Origin: Acidobacteriota bacterium
GTDB taxonomy: Bacteria; Acidobacteriota; Terriglobia; Bryobacterales; Bryobacteraceae
NCBI GenBank assembly: GCA_017304135.1
Contig: JAFLBB010000027.1
Coordinates: forward strand, 1 to 57,989
Length of the DNA stretch: 57,989 nucleotides
Reading direction: 5' to 3'
Of the stretch, positions 24,763 to 31,915 are shown piece by piece. How positions within the stretch are numbered: position 1 is the stretch's first letter; each line of letters starts with the position of its first letter. The notes beneath the pieces are model-generated. The model was not told where the DNA came from. It searched no databases and worked only from the letters and a program-made list of their open reading frames with translations. The translations under genes were made by a program, and so were the position numbers.

Positions 24763-25833
24763 ATGACCCCACCACTTGATCTCGCCATTATCGGCGTCGG
24801 CCGCATGGGAGCCGTTCACGCACGCCACCTGTTGGAACTGGACCGCGAGGATGGCGTGTGCCGGGTGCGCGCCATCGTCGATGAGGACGGGGCGCGGCTG
24901 CGGGCGTTTGCCGAGGCGGCCGGCTTTGATGGTGCGCTGTTCACCTCACTCGACGACTATCTGAAGGCCGACCTGTGCCGCGCCACCATGGTGGTGACGC
25001 CGACCGAGCATCACCAGGCGCACGCCATGGCGCTGGTTCGCGCCGGCCACCGCGTGTTGATGGAAAAGCCGCTCACCGGAACGCTGGCGGGCGACGTGGC
25101 CTGCTGCGCGGAGCTGGACCGCGATTACCCGAACTCGCTCATGCTGGCCTTCCAGCGGCGGTTTGACCCGGCGCTGGCCTACGGCAAGCAACTGGTGGAG
25201 CAGGGCGCCATTGGCCGCATGTTCAAGATCTACTCGGCGCTGGAGGACTCGGGCCCGCCGCCGGATGCCTACCAGAGCGGCGGCATCCTGCCCGACATGT
25301 CGGTGCACAACGTGGACGAGATCTTGTGGTTTGCCGGGCGCATGCCGGACCGGGCGATGGCGGTGGGCTCGGTGCTGCACAACAAGCACATTGCCAAGTG
25401 CCAGGAGGACTTCGACGACGCGATGCTCTACATGTGGTTTGGCGAGGAGTTGCAGGGGCAGGTGCAGGTGACGCGCAACCACGTGTCGGGCTACCGTGTG
25501 GAGTCGATCGTATACGGCGACCAGGGGCAGATTCAGATTGGGCGGTTCTCGCAACGGCCGCAGGAGATCGTCGTGGAGGCCTTTGGCCGCCGTGGCGCGG
25601 CGGCGCCGATCGAGCGTAAGGTGTTTCCTGGCGGCAAGGGGGGCGTGGGGGCGCCGGAGTTTCAAGAGCGCTTCGGCCCGGCGTATAAGGCGGAAGCAGC
25701 GGCGTTCATCGACTGTTGCCGCCAAGGCAAGCCGTTTCCGACTTCGCATCGCGATGGGCTGCGGGCGCAGCAGGTGATCGAGGCCGGGATGAGCGTGGCC
25801 AAGACGCGGCTCGACGGCGCGCCGGTGGGGTGA
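24763..25833 (+). CDS. Gfo/Idh/MocA family oxidoreductase (inositol-2-dehydrogenase-like)
   Basis: This 356-residue NAD(P)-dependent dehydrogenase has the Rossmann motif GVGRMGAVHARHLL near the N-terminus, the family motif MEKPLTGTL (catalytic Lys), and SGGILPDMSVHNVDEILWF with the conserved histidine of inositol dehydrogenase-like members. The arrangement suggests oxidation of a polyol or sugar; the substrate is unknown. It stands alone with its own promoter-like sequence and is not part of the cassette that contains the other MocA protein at 5262. Confidence 0.9.
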   Translation: MTPPLDLAIIGVGRMGAVHARHLLELDREDGVCRVRAIVDEDGARLRAFAEAAGFDGALFTSLDDYLKADLCRATMVVTPTEHHQAHAMALVRAGHRVLMEKPLTGTLAGDVACCAELDRDYPNSLMLAFQRRFDPALAYGKQLVEQGAIGRMFKIYSALEDSGPPPDAYQSGGILPDMSVHNVDEILWFAGRMPDRAMAVGSVLHNKHIAKCQEDFDDAMLYMWFGEELQGQVQVTRNHVSGYRVESIVYGDQGQIQIGRFSQRPQEIVVEAFGRRGAAAPIERKVFPGGKGGVGAPEFQERFGPAYKAEAAAFIDCCRQGKPFPTSHRDGLRAQQVIEAGMSVAKTRLDGAPVG

Positions 25834-25870
25834 GCGTTTCGCGGAGTGGGGTGGGAAAGCGGCGGGGTGG

Positions 25871-25899
25871 TTGCACTCCTGTTCGCCCTCTTGTAGGCT
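25871..25899 (+). promoter_or_regulatory. Possible promoter of the HExxH protein gene
   Basis: TTGCAC at 25871-25876 and TAGGCT at 25894-25899 are 17 bp apart. The -10 is a weak match. A palindrome follows at 25910-25921, at the expected transcription start. Confidence 0.35.
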
Positions 25900-25909
25900 G
25901 ATCGTGTCC

Positions 25910-25921
25910 GGAGACGTCTCC
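25910..25921. promoter_or_regulatory. 12-bp perfect palindrome, possible operator
   Basis: GGAGACGTCTCC at 25910-25921 reads the same on both strands. It lies just downstream of the possible -10 (25894-25899) and 17 bp before the start codon at 25939, which is a suitable place for a repressor site. No known regulator match. Confidence 0.35.
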
Positions 25922-25938
25922 CCGTCGGAGCGTTCCTT

Positions 25939-26577
25939 ATGCGAAACGTATTCGCGGCCCTGGTCGGCCTAGTGATGGTGTGTGTGTGCCTGCCTGCGCA
26001 GGAAGCCGAGGTAGCCGTGTATCTCAAGGCGGGCGCGGAGCAGCCGGCGGCGATTGTCGAGTCGCTGCAGCGGGAGACACAGGCGCTGCTGCGGCCGGCG
26101 GGGGTGAAGCTGGTGTGGCGGGAGTTGCACGAATCCAGCCGGCACGAGGATTTCCAGGCGGTGGTGGTGGCGCGGTTCGAAGGTTCCTGCGTGGCGGCGC
26201 GCGAAGAGGTCGAAATGGCGGGAGCGGGACGGCCGGCGGCGCTGGCCTCGACGCCGGTGCAGGAGGGTGTGATTCTCCCCTTTACGACCGTGAATTGCGG
26301 GGCGGTGAAACGGCTGACGTCGGCCCTGATGAGGGACGAACCGGGGGCGCGGCGTAATTATCTGTTCGGGCGGGCACTGGGCCGTGTGCTGGCGCATGAG
26401 CTGTATCACATTCTGGGCCAGACGCGGCTGCACGCCGATAAGGGGATCGCCAAACCGGCCTTTCATGCACGGGAGTTGCTGGCCGAGACGTTTGCCTTCC
26501 ACGAGCCGGCGATTCTGGTGATGCGGGCGAGCGCGGGCGAGAGTGTAGCGGCGCCGCCTGAGGTCGCGGGCCGGTAG
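25939..26577 (+). CDS. Secreted orphan HExxH putative metalloprotease
   Basis: The 212-residue protein has a signal peptide (MRNVFAALVGLVMVCVCLPAQ) and one recognisable motif, HELYHILGQT, the zinc HExxH signature of metallopeptidases, followed by HADKGIAKPAFHARELL, where a third ligand may lie. Total length is short for a peptidase. I do not recognise the family; proteins with this HELYHIL form occur in acidobacteria, but their activity is not known to me. The gene stands alone, followed by the hybrid kinase gene at 26646. Confidence 0.75.
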   Translation: MRNVFAALVGLVMVCVCLPAQEAEVAVYLKAGAEQPAAIVESLQRETQALLRPAGVKLVWRELHESSRHEDFQAVVVARFEGSCVAAREEVEMAGAGRPAALASTPVQEGVILPFTTVNCGAVKRLTSALMRDEPGARRNYLFGRALGRVLAHELYHILGQTRLHADKGIAKPAFHARELLAETFAFHEPAILVMRASAGESVAAPPEVAGR

Positions 26578-26645
26578 CACTCCTGGAACGCGGGTGGGCG
26601 GCGATTTCGGAACAAAGTCTCACATTCCCCTATGCGAAGCGCGAT

Positions 26646-28964
26646 ATGCTCTCCGTGAGGGGGGATGCCCGATCAGCTATGTCGTGTGTCGAGAGGGCGG
26701 GTGCGGTTTCACGCCGGCGCCTTGCTTTGCTCCTGGGCGGGAGCCTGCTGGCGCCGCTGCTGGGAGCCGCGCCGCATGACGTTCTGATCCTGAGTTCGTA
26801 CCGGCCGGGTCAACCCTGGACCGATTCGCAGATTCTGGGCGTGCACGAGCGCATGCAGCGGCAGCCCTTTGAGACGCGGCTGTGGGTGGACTATCTGGAT
26901 GCGGTGCGCTCGCCGGAGGCAACCAGAGAGTTTACGCAGTGGTTTCGGGCGCGCCATGGCGGGAAGCGGTTCAGCGCGATTGTGGCACTGGACGACGCCG
27001 CCATCCGGTATGTGCTGGAGCATGGCGGTCTGTTTGGGACGAGCACGCCGGTGGTGTATGGCGGATTGAACAACAAGGGCCTGCGGGATCAGCTGCCGAG
27101 AAGCCGTTTCACAGGGGTATTCGAGGACTTCACGCTCGATTCCATTCTCCAGATGGCGTGGCGGCTGCATCCGGACCGGAAGCGCGGAGTCGTGATTCAT
27201 GACAGTTCCTCGACCGGACGCGGGGTGGCCGAGACGTTCCGCGAAGAAGAGCGGCGAGCGGGCGGGGCGAGGTTTGAGTACTGGAGCGGGACGGAGCTGA
27301 CGCAGCGGGAACTGGAGGCGCGGCTGAGGTCGTTGGCGGATGATCAACTGGTGTTTCTGCTGCCGATGAACAGCTTGCGAGAGCAGCCGTATGTGCCCTC
27401 GCACCGCGTGGTGACCATCGTCGCGGCGGCGACACAGGCTCCGGTGTACGCGGTGGGCATGGAGGACCCGGATGCGCTGCTGTTCTGTTCGACGGCGAAC
27501 ATGGGGAAGGCGCATGGCCACTACGTGGCGCGGCAGTTGATCCGCGTGCTGCGGGGTGAGCCGCCAGCGCGGATTGCGGTGATCAATGACGAGTTGCTCG
27601 ACTTTGTCTTCGACTACAAGCAACTAGCGCGGTGGGGAGTGGAGTCCCGGGAGTTGCCAAGCAACTCCTCGCTGGCCCACGAGCCGGACGGGCTGTTCTA
27701 CCGTTACGGGAATTGGATCGCGGCGGCGGCGGTGTTGGCGCTGGCGCAGACGGGGATCATGCTGCTGCTGATGGCCAACATCTGGAAGCGGCGGCGGGCG
27801 GAGCGGGCGCTGCAGGAGGCGCTGCTGGCCGAGAAGGCCTCGTCGAAGGTGAAAAGCGAGTTTCTGGCAAATATGAGCCATGAGTTGCGAACGCCGTTGA
27901 ACGGGTTGCTGGGGATGTCGCAACTGTTGCATGAATCGTCGTTGACCGAGGAGCAACGGCTCTCCGTGGATGCGATTCAGAGCTGCGGCGGATCGCTGAT
28001 GAACCTGCTCAACGACATTCTGGAGCACTCACGGCTGGCGGCCGGGCATGTGCGGCACGAACCGCGGAGCACGGACATCGCGCAGGTTGCCCGTGAGGTG
28101 GTGCAGTTGCTGGAGCCGGCGGCACTGCGGGCCGGGCTCGAGCTACGCGTGGAGACCAGCGGGGAGACGCCGGCGGCGGTGATGCTGGATCCGCACCGGG
28201 TGAAGCAGGTGCTCACCAATCTGATCTCGAACGCCATCAAGTTCACGGCGAGCGGTTCGGTGACGCTGCGCATGCAGCGCCGGGAGGGGCGGCTGCGCTT
28301 TGAGGTGGAGGACACGGGGCCGGGCATCCGGCGGGAGGACCAGGAGCGGATTTTTGAGCGCTTCCAACAGGTGGAATCGGGAGCGGCGACGCCATCGGGG
28401 GGCGTGGGTCTGGGGTTGACGATCTGCAGCCAGGTGGTGGCGGCGATGAGCGGGCGGATCGGCGTGGAGAGCAAGGAGGGCGAGGGCTCGACGTTCTGGT
28501 TTGAGCTGCCCCTGCATCTGCCCGAGGGGACGGCGGTGGAGATGGCGGCGGCAGCGGCGCCGGTGGAGATGGCCGGGGATACGCTGGAGGGACGCACCGT
28601 CCTGCTGGTGGAGGACAATTCGACCAACAGCCTGATCATCGAAAGGACGCTGACCAGGCGCGGGTGCGTGCTGACGTGCGTGGAGGACGGGCTGAAGGCG
28701 GTGGAACTGGCTACGCGGAGCGAGTTCGATGTGATCCTGATGGACATTCAGCTTCCGGGGATCGACGGCGTGGAGGCGATCCGGAGGATCAGGGCGGCGC
28801 CGGGAGGCTCACGCGGGGCCCTGATTGTGGCGCTCACCGCGTTTGCGTTCGAAGAGGACCGGCAGCGCTGTCTGGCCGCCGGAGCCGACGATCACATCAG
28901 CAAGCCGGTGAACCTGCGGTTCCTGCGCGAGCGCATCGCCCAACCGCGGAAGCCGCTGGGCTGA
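26646..28964 (+). CDS. Hybrid sensor histidine kinase with ABC-type solute-binding sensor domain
   Basis: This protein of about 772 residues has an N-terminal hydrophobic signal (RRRLALLLGGSLLAPLLGA), a periplasmic ABC-type binding-protein-like sensor (about 44-350), a membrane helix (about 357-379), HisKA with phospho-acceptor His412 in MSHELRTPLNG, HATPase (NLISNAIKFT, EDTGPGIRRED, GVGLGLTI), and one receiver domain with VEDNSTN and phospho-Asp700 in LMDIQLPGIDG. The start is uncertain; ATG 26646 or 26679 both precede the signal, and neither has a well-spaced ribosome-binding site. Unlike the kinase at 6444-8834, it has no extra degenerate receiver. Confidence 0.92.
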   Translation: MLSVRGDARSAMSCVERAGAVSRRRLALLLGGSLLAPLLGAAPHDVLILSSYRPGQPWTDSQILGVHERMQRQPFETRLWVDYLDAVRSPEATREFTQWFRARHGGKRFSAIVALDDAAIRYVLEHGGLFGTSTPVVYGGLNNKGLRDQLPRSRFTGVFEDFTLDSILQMAWRLHPDRKRGVVIHDSSSTGRGVAETFREEERRAGGARFEYWSGTELTQRELEARLRSLADDQLVFLLPMNSLREQPYVPSHRVVTIVAAATQAPVYAVGMEDPDALLFCSTANMGKAHGHYVARQLIRVLRGEPPARIAVINDELLDFVFDYKQLARWGVESRELPSNSSLAHEPDGLFYRYGNWIAAAAVLALAQTGIMLLLMANIWKRRRAERALQEALLAEKASSKVKSEFLANMSHELRTPLNGLLGMSQLLHESSLTEEQRLSVDAIQSCGGSLMNLLNDILEHSRLAAGHVRHEPRSTDIAQVAREVVQLLEPAALRAGLELRVETSGETPAAVMLDPHRVKQVLTNLISNAIKFTASGSVTLRMQRREGRLRFEVEDTGPGIRREDQERIFERFQQVESGAATPSGGVGLGLTICSQVVAAMSGRIGVESKEGEGSTFWFELPLHLPEGTAVEMAAAAAPVEMAGDTLEGRTVLLVEDNSTNSLIIERTLTRRGCVLTCVEDGLKAVELATRSEFDVILMDIQLPGIDGVEAIRRIRAAPGGSRGALIVALTAFAFEEDRQRCLAAGADDHISKPVNLRFLRERIAQPRKPLG

Positions 28965-28977
28965 AGCGGCGCGGCGC

Positions 28978-29050
28978 GTGAGCGCGGCGGGTGAGCGCGG
29001 CCGGCAAGGGTGTGGGGGGGGAATGCGCGGTCGCGGGTGAGCGCGGCGGG
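28978..29050 (+). repeat. Three short direct repeats (GTGAGCGCGGCGGG)
   Basis: GTGAGCGCGGCGGG occurs at 28978-28991 and 29037-29050, with a 10-bp partial copy (GTGAGCGCGG) at 28991-29000. A run of eight G lies between, at 29014-29021. The repeats are in the 100-bp gap between two convergent genes and do not form a clear terminator. Confidence 0.6.
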
Positions 29051-29064
29051 ATCGGCGGATTCGT

Positions 29065-30192
29065 TTAGAGCTTACGCAGGGCGTGTTCGAGGGCTTCAAT
29101 GAAGAAGTACTCGCCCCACATGACGCTCTCGTTGACGCCGAGGTTCTTGTGGATGTGGTAGACGCCGCCCTTGAGCACGCCTTCCCACTGCGGATCGCCG
29201 TCGGCGGTGTACTTCTCACACAGCGTGCGCAGGATGCGCAGCGCGGTGGACCAGTAAAAGTGGCCCTTCACGGGATCGGAGAGCAGGCGGGACAGGCGCA
29301 GCATGCCGGCGGCGGCGATGGCGGCGGCGGAGGTGTCCACCTGCTTGCGGGAATCGTTGGGCGCGTTATAGTCCCACGGCGGGACGCCGTCGACGGGGGT
29401 GTGGGCGATGTAGTAGTCGCAGCAGGCTTCGGCGGTGCGGAGGAAGTGCGGGTCGCGGGAATATTCGTAAGCGGTGCCGAAGCCGTAGACGGCCCAGGCG
29501 AGGCCGCGCGACCAGCAGGAGTCGCCGCGGTAGCCCTGGTGGGTGGCCTGTTTGAGGAACTCACCGGTGTCGAGATCGAAAAGGCCTTCGTGAGCCGTGG
29601 AGCCATCGCCGCGGACGAGCGTGCGGCGGGTGGTGAGGCAGTGGCGGATGGCGATGTCGCGCAGGCGGCGGTCGCCGGTTTCACGGGCGGCGTAGAAGAT
29701 GATGCCGACGTTCATCATGATGTCGATGAAGAGGGAATCGTCGGAGACGAAGCTGCGCAGGTAGTGGCCTTTTTCCTTGAAGCGCATGGCGAGCGTCTGG
29801 CCGGCCTGGATGAGGACGTCGTTGAGCGCCTTGTCGCCGGTCTGGCGGTACCAGCGGTGGTAGGTGCTGAGGAAGATGAAGCCGAGGTCGTGGACTTCGC
29901 GGTCGAGCTTGCGCGACTCGAGCGGACGCGTGTAGCGCACGGCGAGGTCCTGCCAGTAGCGGCCTTCGGCTGATTCCGGGCCTTCGTGTTTGGAGAAGAG
30001 CCACATCATGCCGGGGAAGAAGCCGTCGCACCAGTGGGTCCACTTCGGGCCATCGTGCTTCCAGGCGCCGTCCTGGGTGTACATGGGATAGAAGTCGGGG
30101 TGGCGCTCGATGAGGGACTGCGTCTGCTGCTGAGCGAAGTCCATGGTGCGCTCAAACAGGGCGCGGTCGGATTCGAGTTCGAAGTGGATCAC
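29065..30192 (-). CDS. Glycoside hydrolase family 88 (unsaturated glucuronyl hydrolase)
   Basis: The 375-residue enzyme begins at a GTG at 30192, has no signal peptide, and matches the alpha6/alpha6-barrel GH88 family. The two catalytic aspartates fit Asp102 in VHDLGFIF and Asp157 in LFIDIMMN, by comparison with Bacillus UGL (Asp88 and Asp149). It removes unsaturated uronic acid from oligosaccharides produced by polysaccharide lyases. It starts 10 bp after the stop of the secreted hypothetical gene (30203-31522) and may be in one operon with it. No lyase is visible in the window. Confidence 0.92.
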   Translation of the reverse strand: MIHFELESDRALFERTMDFAQQQTQSLIERHPDFYPMYTQDGAWKHDGPKWTHWCDGFFPGMMWLFSKHEGPESAEGRYWQDLAVRYTRPLESRKLDREVHDLGFIFLSTYHRWYRQTGDKALNDVLIQAGQTLAMRFKEKGHYLRSFVSDDSLFIDIMMNVGIIFYAARETGDRRLRDIAIRHCLTTRRTLVRGDGSTAHEGLFDLDTGEFLKQATHQGYRGDSCWSRGLAWAVYGFGTAYEYSRDPHFLRTAEACCDYYIAHTPVDGVPPWDYNAPNDSRKQVDTSAAAIAAAGMLRLSRLLSDPVKGHFYWSTALRILRTLCEKYTADGDPQWEGVLKGGVYHIHKNLGVNESVMWGEYFFIEALEHALRKL

Positions 30193-30202
30193 AATATTCA
30201 GG

Positions 30203-31522
30203 TTAGCGCAGTCGTTTGCGGGCAGGGGGAGAGTTGAGAGCAGGCGGTTCGGGAGGAGCCGCCGGCGCGGCGATGGAGAGCATCAGGCGCAGTCCTTCGC
30301 GCAGTTCGGGGCGGTTGCCGGTGATGGCGATGGTGAAGTGGCCGGGGGTGGGGGTGCGCTCGCCGGGCTCAAAATCGAGCAGCATCTGACGGGTGGTTCC
30401 CATTTGCGGTGGCAGCACGTCGTCCAGGCGGATGGCGGCGTCGGCGAAGACACCGGCGGATTCGATCTGTTCGAAGACGAGCGTGTAGTAGGTGAGCGGC
30501 GAGCGCGCGGCCAGCGTGCCGCTGCGCAGCAGGCGGCCGTGGATGACGGCTCCCTTGGGCAGGTACGTCTGGCCCTTCATGCGCGCGGCCTTGGTGAGTG
30601 TGATGCGGATGGGGCTGCCGACGACGATGGGATGCGTGACCTTCTCGTCGAGTCCGCCTTCGAGGGCCAGTCCGGCCGGGAGCGTGGGGATGGGGACCGG
30701 GGCGGCAGGGGGCGGCGCGCCTTCGGCGGGGGGCTCGTCAAAGATCAGCGTCGACTCGCCGGCATACTGGCGGCAGTTGTGGAAGCGGGTGCGGTTGCGA
30801 TTCGCCGTGCCCTCGGTGTCGGTGATGACAAGATCAGAGGAGGTAGGCAGGAGGAAGCGTTCGGGGCCGATGGCGATGCGCTCGTAGGTGATGGTGTCGG
30901 AGGTGGATTGAATTTCCAGGTGCGGGGGGATCTCTTCGGCGGCGTAGGAGAGGCTCACCAGGTCGAGCGTGGCGGCATCGATGGCGAATTCGCCGTGATA
31001 GCCGACGACAGCCTGTTGGGTTCCGCCGGTGCGGTCGGCGACGCGGAGCATGTAGCCACTGAGGTGTTGGGGCACGTCGAAGCGCCAGTGGTGGGTGAGT
31101 CGTCCGGTGTCGGATGGGCGGGGGCCGAGGTAAGTAAAGCGCGGCACGTTGCCGAAGAAGACGGCGCGGGCGTGGAGGGCGAAGCTGCCGGTGGAGGAGG
31201 TGCCGCCGACCATGTCGCGCAGTTCTCGGTCGTCGAACTTGCGCGCGCCGGGCCAGGAGAAGCTCTCCTTGCCATCGATGAGCGCGACCTCAAGGCGGAG
31301 CTGGTCGACGAGTTCAAAGCCGCGGCGCGGGTTGCGGCGGCGGGAGCGCTCGATGCTCATCTGGCAGGTGTAGTTGGGCTGGCGGACGAGCACCGTGCGC
31401 ATGTGTTGTTTGGCGCGGGAAAGAAGGATGAGGTGTTCGGGCAGCGGGGAGGGCGCTTCCTGGGCAAGGAGCGGACTGACGGCGGCAAGCGCTGAGGCCC
31501 AGAGTGCTACCATCCGAAACAT
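30203..31522 (-). CDS. Secreted hypothetical protein, beta-rich
   Basis: The roughly 439-residue protein starts MFRMVALWASALAAVSPLLAQ with a signal peptide. The frame is open upstream to 31711, but there it lies opposite the CDGSH gene and is a shadow. The N-terminal third contains NYTCQMSIERSRRRNPRRGF and DRTGGTQQAVVGYHGEF; the rest is beta-rich with a proline-rich stretch (EPPAEGAPPPAAPVPIP). I recognise no family. Similar secreted beta-rich proteins are common in acidobacteria. Its start codon overlaps that of the divergent CDGSH gene at 31521. Confidence 0.7.
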   Translation of the reverse strand: MFRMVALWASALAAVSPLLAQEAPSPLPEHLILLSRAKQHMRTVLVRQPNYTCQMSIERSRRRNPRRGFELVDQLRLEVALIDGKESFSWPGARKFDDRELRDMVGGTSSTGSFALHARAVFFGNVPRFTYLGPRPSDTGRLTHHWRFDVPQHLSGYMLRVADRTGGTQQAVVGYHGEFAIDAATLDLVSLSYAAEEIPPHLEIQSTSDTITYERIAIGPERFLLPTSSDLVITDTEGTANRNRTRFHNCRQYAGESTLIFDEPPAEGAPPPAAPVPIPTLPAGLALEGGLDEKVTHPIVVGSPIRITLTKAARMKGQTYLPKGAVIHGRLLRSGTLAARSPLTYYTLVFEQIESAGVFADAAIRLDDVLPPQMGTTRQMLLDFEPGERTPTPGHFTIAITGNRPELREGLRLMLSIAAPAAPPEPPALNSPPARKRLR

Positions 31523-31754
31523 GGCTTCTACCAAGATAACGGTGAACAACAACGGGTCGCTGAAGATTGAGGGCGATTTCACGGTGGTTGACGCGCAGGG
31601 GCGCGAGTTTGGGCTGGCCGGCCGCACGGTGTTGGGACTGTGCCGCTGCGGGTTGTCGGAGAACAAGCCGTTTTGCGATGGTTCGCATGCACGGCAGGGG
31701 TTCAGCAGCATGTGCGAGGCGCGCGACCTGCCGCCGCCAAAGCCGAGGGTCTAA
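31521..31754 (+). CDS. CDGSH iron-sulfur domain protein (mitoNEET-like)
   Basis: The 77-residue protein has the complete CDGSH motif: CRCGLSENKPFCDGSH, i.e. C-x-C-x2-S-x3-P-x-C-D-G-S-H, which binds a [2Fe-2S] cluster through three Cys and one His. It is soluble and has no membrane anchor. CDGSH proteins act in redox or Fe-S handling. The ATG at 31521 overlaps the start codon of the divergent gene (31520-31522), so the two genes share their start region on opposite strands. Confidence 0.9.
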   Translation: MASTKITVNNNGSLKIEGDFTVVDAQGREFGLAGRTVLGLCRCGLSENKPFCDGSHARQGFSSMCEARDLPPPKPRV

Positions 31755-31827
31755 GCGAGTTCCCGGCCAGCGAGCCCGTATCCATACCCCTGCGAGGAAG
31801 ACCTCTCGACGCGGGCCTGCCCTGCGC

Positions 31828-31837
31828 GGGGGGGGGG
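31828..31837 (+). repeat. Homopolymeric G10 tract upstream of the flavocytochrome gene
   Basis: Ten consecutive G lie 78 bp before the ATG at 31916. Tracts this long are prone to slipped-strand length change and could affect promoter spacing. No promoter hexamers are clearly placed around it. Confidence 0.6.
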
Positions 31838-31915
31838 CGATACGCCGAGCGCCGCCATGCCGTGAAAAGCTGTGCTCTCTGAACGCGCCATCTTGAGATA
31901 GAGTATGGGGCTGAC

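Noticed and set aside
28965..29064. CRISPR-like array suggested by short repeats
   Set aside because: There are only two full and one partial copy, with no regular spacer length and no cas genes.
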